Assembly (NCBI GenBank): GCA_031119155.1
Contig: JAVHYH010000006.1
Location: forward strand, 1 to 27,946
Source of the DNA: Brevundimonas sp.
GTDB lineage: Bacteria > Pseudomonadota > Alphaproteobacteria > Caulobacterales > Caulobacteraceae
Direction: 5' to 3'
DNA: 27,946 bases
Made by a program: the position numbers and the translations under genes. Shown one piece after another: positions 7,399-13,207 of this stretch (its first letter is position 1; every line of letters starts with the position of its first letter). Below the pieces are notes generated by a model, which was given only the letters and a program-made list of their open reading frames with translations, did not search any database and was not told where the DNA came from.

Positions 7399-7971
7399 TC
7401 AGCTCCGGCGAATAGTGACATACAGCGCGCCATCGCCGCCGTGGTGCCGCGCGGCCGGAGCGAAGCCGGACACCACCGTCCTCAGCCCCGGCGCGGCCAG
7501 CCACTCGTGCACCGAGGCGCGGATAATGCCCGTGCCGCCGCGACGGCCCTGCCCGGTCACCACCAGCACCGAACGATAACCCCGCGCCTGCGCCCCCATC
7601 AGGAAGGCGGTCAGGGCGTCCTGGGCCTGGAAGCGGCCATAGCCGTGCAGGTCGATCTTCGCCTCGATCGGATCGCGCTCGCGCGACAGCCGGCGCTTGC
7701 GGCGCGGCTCCAGCTCCTCCGGCACACCCCGGCTGCGCGACGAGGGCGCGGGGGCCGGATCGGCGAAGGCCGGAACCGTGGCGGGCTTCGGCCTGATGAA
7801 TTTGGGCGGCGGTTTCGATCCCGCCTTCGACGGCGGCGCGGCGGGCGGGTCCGCCTCCACGGCGCCGGGCGTGACGCGGAACGCCTTCTTCGCGACCTTC
7901 TCCTTCACCGAGCCCGTGACGCGGGCCCAGATGCGGCGGTCATCGGGACTGAGATCGTCCCGGCGGCTCAT
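7399..7971 (-). CDS. Smr-domain protein (MutS2 C-terminal type)
   Basis: Small protein with a C-terminal Smr domain, a fold associated with nucleic-acid binding or nicking in MutS2-like proteins. Residues ~1-95 are a low-complexity linker rich in Pro, Ala and Lys that starts MSRRDDLSPDDRRIWARV. The Smr domain follows with the hallmarks IDLHGYGRFQAQDAL (D-x-H-G) and VVTGQGRRGGTGIIRASV (T-G-x-G). Length is 190 residues, normal for alphaproteobacterial stand-alone Smr proteins. Its ATG at 7971 overlaps the XRE gene stop by 4 bp, so it is translated from the same transcript. The real function of this branch is unsettled. Confidence 0.9.
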   Translation of the reverse strand: MSRRDDLSPDDRRIWARVTGSVKEKVAKKAFRVTPGAVEADPPAAPPSKAGSKPPPKFIRPKPATVPAFADPAPAPSSRSRGVPEELEPRRKRRLSRERDPIEAKIDLHGYGRFQAQDALTAFLMGAQARGYRSVLVVTGQGRRGGTGIIRASVHEWLAAPGLRTVVSGFAPAARHHGGDGALYVTIRRS

Positions 7972-8216
7972 GAGGTCCCGTCGAGCTCCTCGTCCGGCGC
8001 CGTCTCCTGCGGGCCGGGGCTCCAGACCAGCAGGTCGCCCGGCTGGCAGTTCAGTTCACGGCAAAGGGCGTCCAGGGTGCTGAACCGCACGGCCCGCGCC
8101 TTGCCGGTCTTCAGGATCGACAGATTGGCCAGGGTCACGCCCACGCGGTCGGCGAGCTCCGTCAACGACATGCGCCGTTCGACGAGGATGCGATCAAGCT
8201 GGACGCGGATGGCCAT
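7968..8216 (-). CDS. Small XRE-family (YozG-like) helix-turn-helix regulator
   Basis: An 82-residue DNA-binding protein made of little more than a Cro/C1-type HTH (VERRMSLTELADRVGVTLAN then LSILKTGKARAVRFSTLDAL). It has the ending CRELNCQPGDLLVW typical of the YozG/HTH_26 group, and an acidic tail. It lies 24 bp after the DUF2975 gene and overlaps the Smr gene. XRE proteins of this group commonly accompany DUF2975 membrane proteins, so the two probably form a regulatory pair; mechanism is inference. Confidence 0.92.
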   Translation of the reverse strand: MAIRVQLDRILVERRMSLTELADRVGVTLANLSILKTGKARAVRFSTLDALCRELNCQPGDLLVWSPGPQETAPDEELDGTS

Positions 8217-8240
8217 GAGGTACTGCTTAGCTGAACAGGA

Positions 8241-8819
8241 TCAGATCGTTAACTCGGATTCGCGTCGCAGACGCGCGCCTTCGCGGAACACTTCCGCCAG
8301 CACGAAGACGACGAGGATCGAGAAGGCGGGGGTGATCAGGTCGAAGATGCTCGGCGGCTCCAGCTCGCCGCGCACCAGACGCGAGACCATATATTGCCCG
8401 ACCCAGGCCCCGCCCGTGACGACGGCGAGCGTCGCGCCGATCTGCTTCAGACGGCTGACGTTGGCGGGCTGGAAGGGGTCGCCCATGCGCAGGGTGCGGA
8501 TCATCACCCGCAGGTGGCGCAGGATCAGGGTGAAGCCGCCCAGATAGGCGGTGATGGCGCCGACGGCGAACAGGATATAGGCGCGCGGCACCGGCACATT
8601 CGTTCCGCCTTCGCCGGTGGTCACGGTCAGGCCCATCGGCCCCAGCGGCACGAAGGCCACGAAAATGAAAAGCAGGACCGCCGCCACTGTCGTCAGGGCC
8701 AGGATCCAGAAGGCGGCCCACAGGGCGGCGCCGAGCAGTCGTGTCATCTGGCCGGGCGCCAGACGGGGAAGCAGGCGGGGCAGGCGAAACCCGAACTTGG
8801 GAAGGGTCGGGACACGCAT
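8241..8819 (-). CDS. DUF2975 multi-pass membrane protein
   Basis: A 192-residue inner-membrane protein with four hydrophobic segments: LGAALWAAFWILALTTVAAV with the following LLFIFVAF, ILFAVGAITAYLGGFTLIL, LAVVTGGAWVGQYMVS, and FDLITPAFSILVVFVLAEVF. The end is basic (REGARLRRESELTI). The final block (TPAFSILVVFVLAEVFREG) is the conserved part of DUF2975. It is the first gene of a minus-strand operon with the XRE regulator and Smr protein. Biochemical function is unknown. It could sequester or signal to the XRE protein, by analogy with other membrane-protein/XRE or ArsR pairs (inference). A promoter with TTGACG lies upstream. Confidence 0.88.
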   Translation of the reverse strand: MRVPTLPKFGFRLPRLLPRLAPGQMTRLLGAALWAAFWILALTTVAAVLLFIFVAFVPLGPMGLTVTTGEGGTNVPVPRAYILFAVGAITAYLGGFTLILRHLRVMIRTLRMGDPFQPANVSRLKQIGATLAVVTGGAWVGQYMVSRLVRGELEPPSIFDLITPAFSILVVFVLAEVFREGARLRRESELTI

Positions 8820-8893
8820 GGCGCCGGGTTCTCTCAGGCCGGACGTCGGGGCGCGATCGCCGCGCGGGGTCCGGCGAACCCACGCGCGGTCTT

Positions 8894-8923
8894 ATTAATC
8901 GCGTTTGTCATGCGGATCGTCAA
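8894..8923 (-). promoter_or_regulatory. Candidate promoter of the DUF2975-XRE-Smr operon
   Basis: Minus strand TTGACG (8923-8918), 18 bp, then ATTAAT (8899-8894), about 75 bases before the DUF2975 start. TTGACG is the preferred -35 of alphaproteobacterial housekeeping promoters. The -10 match is four of six. Confidence 0.4.
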
Positions 8924-8942
8924 AGCTCCGTGACCGTAAGGG

Positions 8943-9059
8943 TCAGAAGAACTGGACGAGGGTCGCGATGAAGGCGGTCGGCATGGCGGCCAGCAGGAAG
9001 GTGTTCAGCACGCCGTGGCCGATCTTTTCGACGAAGTAGGAAGCGTTCATGGTGTTCAT
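8943..9059 (-). CDS. 38-residue small membrane protein, unrecognised
   Basis: Short open frame with start ATG 9059 and stop at 8945-8943. A clear GGAG lies seven bases before the ATG. The product begins MNTMNASYFVEKIGHG and continues with a hydrophobic helix (VLNTFLLAAMPTAFIATLVQ) ending in two Phe, so a single-pass or surface-attached membrane peptide is likely. Codon use is typical of the genome. I do not recognise a family. It lies between the DUF2975 operon (same strand, 123 bp downstream) and the divergent rdgB. A palindrome at 9214-9230 lies in the shared upstream region. It could be a stress or regulatory micro-membrane protein or a toxin-like peptide; nothing in the sequence decides. 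Confidence 0.7.
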   Translation of the reverse strand: MNTMNASYFVEKIGHGVLNTFLLAAMPTAFIATLVQFF

Positions 9060-9213
9060 AGTCGTTCTCCGTGGTTCCTGAGTGAGGGATGTTTTCACCC
9101 CTCGTTCGTTGTTCCGCTGCATCGATCTTGCCGGTTAGGCTTGGATCGGAGAACGTCGCGGCGTCCGTTCTTGAGATAATAGATAGGACGTGCACCGGGG
9201 TAAGTCATGTTAC

Positions 9214-9230
9214 ATATCGTTTAACGATAT
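9214..9230. promoter_or_regulatory. Perfect 17-bp palindrome between the small membrane protein gene and rdgB
   Basis: ATATCGTT-T-AACGATAT is an uninterrupted 8-1-8 inverted repeat in an unusually AT-rich patch. It lies 44 bp before the rdgB start and 155 bp before the small-protein start. The shape suits a dimeric winged-helix repressor (ArsR, MarR or PadR type). It could control either divergent gene. The binding protein is unknown. Confidence 0.5.
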
Positions 9231-9273
9231 TAAACTTGTGCAATGAAACATTACAGCGTCGCTTGAGGTCAAA

Positions 9274-9870
9274 ATGCTGAAACTTGTCAAAGGGATGCGG
9301 ATCGTCGCGGCCACCCACAATCCGGGCAAGGTGCCCGAGATCCGGGCTCTGCTGGGCGGACATTACGAGGTGGTCACCGCCGGCAGCCTGAACATCCCCG
9401 AACCGGACGAGACCGAGACGACCTTCGTCGGCAACGCCCTGCTCAAGGCTCGCCATGCGGCGGACCTGTCGGGCGAGGTGGCGCTGGCCGACGACTCGGG
9501 TCTGTCGGTCGCTGCGCTGGACGGCGCGCCGGGCATTTTCTCCGCCCGCTGGGCCGGACCGGACAAGGATTTCGCCTTCGCCATGCGCAAGGTGGAAGAA
9601 CGGCTCGAGGAAATCGGCTCCGATGATCGACGCGCCTGGTTCACCTCGGCGCTTGCCGTCGCCTGGCCCAACGGCCCCGCCGTGGTGGTCGAGGGTCAGG
9701 TCCACGGCCTGCTCGCCTTCCCCCCGCGCGGCGACCGCGGCTTCGGCTACGACCCCATCTTCATCCCCGAGGGCCAGACGCAGACCTTCGGCGAGCTCGA
9801 CCCCGCCGTGAAGGACGCCCTCAGCCACCGCGCCCGCGCGTTCGAGAAGCTGCGGGCGGCGTTGATGTAA
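9274..9870 (+). CDS. rdgB: RdgB/HAM1 non-canonical purine NTP pyrophosphatase
   Basis: Hydrolyses dITP, ITP and XTP to monophosphates, keeping deaminated purines out of DNA and RNA. The signature blocks are present: IVAATHNPGKVPEI at the N-terminus, FVGNALLKARHAA, the metal-binding LADDSGLSVAALDGAPGI with FSARWAG, GFGYDPIFIPEGQTQTFGEL and the terminal SHRARAFEKL. Length is 198 residues, standard. ATG 9274 is supported by GAGG five bases upstream. The in-frame ATG 9295 matches where many homologues begin but lacks a spaced ribosome binding site. It is followed by hemW, with a 111-bp gap filled by an inverted repeat. Confidence 0.95.
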   Translation: MLKLVKGMRIVAATHNPGKVPEIRALLGGHYEVVTAGSLNIPEPDETETTFVGNALLKARHAADLSGEVALADDSGLSVAALDGAPGIFSARWAGPDKDFAFAMRKVEERLEEIGSDDRRAWFTSALAVAWPNGPAVVVEGQVHGLLAFPPRGDRGFGYDPIFIPEGQTQTFGELDPAVKDALSHRARAFEKLRAALM

Positions 9871-9877
9871 GGTTCGA

Positions 9878-9970
9878 GGCTCTGGGGATCAGGTTCCAGG
9901 GCGCGCCGGGAAAGCGGACGCGCTAGAGAAACTCATAAACGAGCCCACCTGACACCTGTCCCCTAGAGCC
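9878..9970. repeat. Imperfect inverted repeat between rdgB and hemW
   Basis: The left arm (9878-9900, starting GGCTCTGGGGATCAGG) and right arm (9948-9970, whose reverse complement starts GGCTCTAGGGGACAGG) pair with a few mismatches and one-base gaps. They enclose a ~47-base loop. It fills nearly all the gap between the two genes. It may be a degenerate copy of a dispersed repeat or a hairpin that limits read-through. Confidence 0.5.
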
Positions 9971-9981
9971 TAACCCCTTCA

Positions 9982-11136
9982 ATGCCCCCCTCCCCCGGCA
10001 CAGACGTCGCCCTCTACGTCCACTGGCCCTACTGCGCCCGGATCTGCCCCTACTGCGACTTCAACGTCGTGCGCGATCGGGGCCGCACGGATGAGCAACA
10101 CCAACTCGTCGAAGCCATCCTGGCCGATCTGGAGGCGCAGGCGGCCCTGACCGGCCCGCGCCGTCTGGCCTCCATCTTCTTCGGCGGCGGCACCCCCTCG
10201 CTGATGGACCCCGCCGCCGTCGCCCGGATCATCGACCGCGCCCGCACTCTCTACAGCCCGCGCGGCCCCATCGAGATCACGCTGGAGGCCAACCCCACGG
10301 ACGCCGAGGCCGACCGGTTCGCGGCCCTGGCCGAAGCCGGGATCAATCGACTGTCCATGGGCGTGCAGGCGCTGGACGACGCCTCGCTCAGGGCGCTGGG
10401 CCGCAACCACTCCGCCGACGAGGCCCGCCGCGCCGTGGCCGTCGCCGCCCGTGCCTTTCCCCGCCTGTCCATCGACCTGATCTACGCCCGCCCCGGCCAG
10501 ACCGTCGCCGACTGGCGCGCTGAACTGTCCGAGGCGCTGGACCTCGGCTTCGAACACGTCTCGCCCTACCAGCTGACCATCGAGCCCACGACCGCCTTCG
10601 GCCGCGCCTTCGCCCGCGGAACCCTGATCCCGCCCGACGAGGACCTCGCCGCCGAACTGTATGAGACCACCCAGACCGTTCTGGAGACCGCCTGCTTCGA
10701 CGCCTACGAGGTCTCCAACCACGCCCGGGGCGAGGCCGCCCGTTCCAGCCACAACCTGCATGTCTGGCGCGGAGGCGACTATCTCGGCGTCGGCCCCGGC
10801 GCCCACGGCCGCCTGACGCTGGACGGCGTCCGCACCGCAACCGTCGCCCACCGCGGCATCGCCGACTACACCACCGGCGTCGCCTCCGGCGCCCCCTGGA
10901 CCGAGCGCGACGCCCAGTCCCCGTTCGAAGCCGCCGAGGAACGCCTGCTGCTGGGTCTTCGCACCGTCGAGGGCGTCTCGCTCACCGACCTCGCCGCACT
11001 GGACCTCTTCCCGGATCAGGGCCGCCTCGCCGACCTCCTCGCCGACGGCTTCCTCCTGCGCTCCGACGACCGCATCGCCGCCACCGCCACCGGCCGCCCC
11101 CTGCTGGACGCGGTGCTGAAGGCCCTGCTGACCTGA
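9982..11136 (+). CDS. hemW: HemW, radical-SAM heme chaperone (oxygen-independent CPO-like)
   Basis: Radical SAM protein related to HemN that binds heme and is thought to deliver it to respiratory enzymes. The N-terminus has the cluster motif YVHWPYCARICPYCDFNVV with Cys18, Cys22 and Cys25 (C-x3-C-x2-C). It is followed by SIFFGGGTPSLM, the SAM-binding ITLEANPTDAE, GINRLSMGVQALDDASLRAL and the HemN C-terminal domain (GVGPGAHGRL; LLLGLRTVEGV). Length 384 is typical for HemW. The extra cysteine downstream of the motif that marks true HemN is absent (Phe after Asp), which favours HemW over coproporphyrinogen oxidase. It follows rdgB on the same strand, a common alphaproteobacterial order. Confidence 0.93.
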   Translation: MPPSPGTDVALYVHWPYCARICPYCDFNVVRDRGRTDEQHQLVEAILADLEAQAALTGPRRLASIFFGGGTPSLMDPAAVARIIDRARTLYSPRGPIEITLEANPTDAEADRFAALAEAGINRLSMGVQALDDASLRALGRNHSADEARRAVAVAARAFPRLSIDLIYARPGQTVADWRAELSEALDLGFEHVSPYQLTIEPTTAFGRAFARGTLIPPDEDLAAELYETTQTVLETACFDAYEVSNHARGEAARSSHNLHVWRGGDYLGVGPGAHGRLTLDGVRTATVAHRGIADYTTGVASGAPWTERDAQSPFEAAEERLLLGLRTVEGVSLTDLAALDLFPDQGRLADLLADGFLLRSDDRIAATATGRPLLDAVLKALLT

Positions 11137-11207
11137 CACTCCCGATACCTTCCAACCCTGCCAAACCGTGGCGCCGGAGCCTGTCTTCTCGCGCAAAGCG
11201 GCGGCGC

Positions 11208-11410
11208 CTCACCTCTCCATTCGCCCTTCAAGCGGATGGAGAGGACAGATCGGCGCGCCAGCGACGATCAGGAGAGGGCGGCTCCGTCGAAGCAGGAGGA
11301 ACCTCGAACACCGGTGTCGGCGGCTGATCACCCGCCACCTGCGCCGCCCCCACCTGATCGCTGCGCGATCTGTCCTCCCCATCGCCTTGAAGGGGCGATG
11401 GAGAGGTGAG
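11208..11410. repeat. Large (203-bp) intergenic inverted repeat with nested hairpins
   Basis: The left arm (11208-~11272) and right arm (~11351-11410) are inverted copies of about 60 bp. Both begin CTCACCTCTCCAT and share GAGGACAGATCG and GATCAGG with small indels. Each arm is itself a hairpin (CCTCTCCAT ... ATGGAGAGG). It occupies most of the gene-free stretch 11137-11478 after hemW. It has no coding capacity. The form is MITE-like or an intergenic palindromic repeat; no transposase or clear target duplication is visible. Confidence 0.75.
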
Positions 11411-11426
11411 ACGACCTGCGACCAAA

Positions 11427-11449
11427 TTCGACGCACCCCCGCGCTAGAC
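11427..11449 (+). promoter_or_regulatory. Candidate promoter before the rsmI leader
   Basis: TTCGACGC then GCTAGACT eight bases on resembles TTGACGS / GCTANAWC, though the spacing is shorter than the usual 10-14. Transcription would begin near 11456, about 23 bases before the 22-codon leader ORF. It lies just outside the large inverted repeat. Confidence 0.35.
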
Positions 11450-11478
11450 TCCCCTCATCACTGACAGGGAGTCTCGAC

Positions 11479-11547
11479 ATGGCAGGGTTTCGGCATTTTT
11501 CCCCTGACAGGGCCAAGCCTGTCAGGCACGGTCCCGCCGATGCCTGA
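11479..11547 (+). CDS. 22-codon leader ORF upstream of the hypothetical gene and rsmI
   Basis: ATG 11479 is preceded by AGGGAG with a seven-base spacer, the best ribosome binding site in this region. The product starts MAGFRHFSPDRAKPVR and ends HGPADA. Its stop (11545-11547) overlaps the next ATG at 11540 in a different frame. The last codons lie in the first direct repeat, so its ending HGPADA mirrors the ending HGPADV of the 123-residue protein. Codons 9-16 form the hairpin at 11503-11526. It may be a coupling or attenuator peptide, or the remnant start of a longer ancestral gene. Confidence 0.45.
   Translation: MAGFRHFSPDRAKPVRHGPADA
11503..11526 (+). promoter_or_regulatory. Hairpin inside the leader ORF
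   Basis: CCTGACAGG-GCCAAG-CCTGTCAGG is a perfect 9-bp stem with a six-base loop, ending 13 bases before ATG 11540. A related CTGACAGGG occurs at 11461. Translation of the leader would melt it, giving possible control of the downstream start. Confidence 0.5.
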
Positions 11548-11550
11548 TCC
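11527..11550 (+). repeat. 24-bp direct repeat, copy 1 (start of the hypothetical gene)
   Basis: Starts CACGGTCCCGCCGATG and ends CTGATCC. It matches copy 2 at 11891-11914 in 23 of 24 bases. It carries the end of the leader ORF and the start codon at 11540. Confidence 0.85.
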
Positions 11551-11911
11551 CGCCCACCTCAAGGCCATTATCGAGGCCGAACTTCAGCACCTGACCCATC
11601 CTCAAGCGACGACCGCGATCCGGGCTCATCTTGTCGAACCCGTCAGCGTCACACTCGACTGGGACTATGGCGCTCCAAGCCAGCAGTTCCCCGGTTGGCT
11701 TGTCTTCGACGATCCCACGACGGACACCGAAATCGTCTTTTGCGCCGACGGCTTCGGTCCGTCGCATCCTTGGGGCCTGATCCTGCCCGAGGGCGACCAC
11801 CGCCCTATGGGCATGGACTCCGGCTGGTATCGTACATTCCTTGGGGCATGGTCGGACTTGACCGGCCTTGAGCCCGGCTCCCTGATCGGCCACGGTCCCG
11901 CCGATGTCTGA
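11540..11911 (+). CDS. Hypothetical 123-residue protein inserted ahead of rsmI
   Basis: I do not recognise a named domain. The protein starts MPDPAHLKAIIEAELQHL, has no signal peptide or membrane helix, and carries an aromatic, glycine-rich centre (LDWDYGAPSQQFPGWLVF; CADGFGPSHPWGLILPEG; MGMDSGWYRTFLGAWSDL). The Gly/Trp/Tyr pattern suggests a small alpha/beta fold similar to widespread uncharacterised proteins. Its codons use more A/T third positions than its neighbours. It lies exactly between two 24-bp direct repeats, its first codons in copy 1 and its last codons in copy 2, and its stop overlaps the rsmI start. Removing one repeat unit would restore a direct junction of the leader ORF to rsmI, which suggests a later insertion or a tandem duplication that diverged. 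Confidence 0.75.
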   Translation: MPDPAHLKAIIEAELQHLTHPQATTAIRAHLVEPVSVTLDWDYGAPSQQFPGWLVFDDPTTDTEIVFCADGFGPSHPWGLILPEGDHRPMGMDSGWYRTFLGAWSDLTGLEPGSLIGHGPADV

Positions 11912-11914
11912 TCC
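11891..11914 (+). repeat. 24-bp direct repeat, copy 2 (start of rsmI)
   Basis: Second copy of the repeat, 364 bp after the first. It contains the last codons of the hypothetical gene and the rsmI start codon at 11904. Copy 1 differs by one base (C for T after the ATG). Confidence 0.85.
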
Positions 11915-12776
11915 GTCCGTCTTCCCGCCGACCGCCCCGCCCGCGCGCACCGTCGCGCCCGGCCTCTATCTGGTGGCGACGCCGATCGGGAACCTGCGCG
12001 ACATGACCCTGCGCGCGCTCGACGTGCTGGCCGCCGCCGATCTGGTGCTGGCCGAGGACACCCGCGTCACCGCCAAGCTGCTGTCGGCCTATGGGCTGAA
12101 GGCCAAGCTGGAGCGCTGCGACGACCACGCGTCCGAACGCGCCGCCGAACTGGCCCTCGAGTGCCTGCGTGACGGCGCCGTGGTCGCCCTGGTCTCCGAC
12201 GCAGGCACGCCGATGATCTCGGACCCCGGCTTCGTCGTCGCCCGCGCCGTCCTCGCCGAAGGCCTGCCGGTCCACCCCATTCCCGGCGCCTCCAGCCTGC
12301 TGGCCGCCCTGTGCATCGCCGGCCTGCCCGCCGACCGCGTCACCTTCGCCGGCTTCCTGCCGCCCAAGTCGGGCGCCCGTCGCACCGCGCTGGAAGACCT
12401 GCGCACCGCCCGCCAGACACTGGTCTTCTTCGAAAGCGGCCCGCGCCTCGCCGACAGCCTGGCCGACATGGCCGCCGTACTCGGCCCCCGCCCCGCCGCC
12501 GTCGCCCGCGAACTGACCAAGCTCTACGAAGAGTGCGTGCGCGGCCCGCTGCCTGAACTGGCCGTCGACCCCCGCTGCCAGTCGCCCAAGGGCGAGATCG
12601 TCATCGTCGTCGGTCCCGGCGAGGCCGAGGTCGCCTCCGAGGCCGATGCCGACGCCGCCCTGAAGGAAGCTATGACCCGGCTCCCGCCCGGCGAGGCCGC
12701 CGCCGAAGTGTCGAAGGCGCTGAACCTGCCCCGCAAGCCGCTCTACAAGCGGGCGCTGGAGTTACAGGGCCGGTGA
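11904..12776 (+). CDS. rsmI: 16S rRNA (cytidine-1402 2'-O) methyltransferase RsmI
   Basis: SAM-dependent methyltransferase acting on C1402 in the ribosomal P site. It has the tetrapyrrole-methylase fold: LYLVATPIGNLRDMTLRAL near residue 24, VLAEDTRVTAKLL, the loop LVSDAGTPMISDPGFVVARA and PIPGASSLLAALCIAGLPAD, then FAGFLPPKSGARR and RELTKLYEE typical of RsmI. Length is 290 residues. The stop overlaps the yraN start (GTGA), and the gene is followed by yraN as in many bacteria. The start at 11904 lies in the duplicated 24-bp repeat and has no strong Shine-Dalgarno, so it may depend on coupling to the upstream gene. Confidence 0.96.
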   Translation: MSDPSVFPPTAPPARTVAPGLYLVATPIGNLRDMTLRALDVLAAADLVLAEDTRVTAKLLSAYGLKAKLERCDDHASERAAELALECLRDGAVVALVSDAGTPMISDPGFVVARAVLAEGLPVHPIPGASSLLAALCIAGLPADRVTFAGFLPPKSGARRTALEDLRTARQTLVFFESGPRLADSLADMAAVLGPRPAAVARELTKLYEECVRGPLPELAVDPRCQSPKGEIVIVVGPGEAEVASEADADAALKEAMTRLPPGEAAAEVSKALNLPRKPLYKRALELQGR

Positions 12777-13207
12777 GCCCGAACCGGCCCTCGGATCGCC
12801 TCAAGGCGCCGAAGGTCGTGAAGGCGCCGTCGCGCGGCTGGCGCGTCAGCCTCGGCAAGCTGGCCCACAGGACCGGCCACCGCTCCGAATGGCTGGCCGC
12901 CGCCCTGCTGATGCTCAAGGGCTACCAGATCCTCGGCTTCCGCCTGAAGACCCGCGCGGGCGAGATCGACATCCTCGCCCGCCGCGGCCGCACCCTCGCC
13001 GTGGTCGAGGTGAAGCGCCGCGCCACGATGGAACAGGCCCTCACCGCCCTTCGTTCTGACCAGTATGAACGGCTGCTCGCGGCCGGCCAGTCAGTGTTGC
13101 GCCAAAGACCCAGCTTGGCCGGACATCTGTTGCAAATCGATATTGTGGCGCTGGCTCCCCGCCGCCTTCCGCGCCATCGTCCCGCTGTGAACCGGGGGCG
13201 GTCGTGA
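12773..13207 (+). CDS. YraN/UPF0102 family endonuclease-like protein
   Basis: Small protein with a restriction-endonuclease-like fold. The core HRSEWLAAALLMLKGYQILG, then RLKTRAGEIDILARRGRTLA and VVEVKRR, contains the E...D...E-x-K catalytic-type pattern of the family, followed by QRPSLAGHLLQIDIVAL. Length is 144 residues. The first ~33 residues are a basic extension before the family core, so a later start is conceivable. The GTG at 12773 overlaps the rsmI stop and fits translational coupling. The cellular role is poorly defined. It sits between rsmI and a SirB1-like gene in a tightly packed operon. Confidence 0.92.
   Translation: MSPNRPSDRLKAPKVVKAPSRGWRVSLGKLAHRTGHRSEWLAAALLMLKGYQILGFRLKTRAGEIDILARRGRTLAVVEVKRRATMEQALTALRSDQYERLLAAGQSVLRQRPSLAGHLLQIDIVALAPRRLPRHRPAVNRGRS

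Noticed and set aside
9979..11196. 405-codon minus-strand frame opposite hemW
   Set aside because: Glycine-rich antisense shadow; hemW motifs are unambiguous on the plus strand.
11168..11464. Open frames on both strands after hemW
   Set aside because: They lie inside the 203-bp inverted repeat and translate to Arg/Ser-rich, motif-free peptides.
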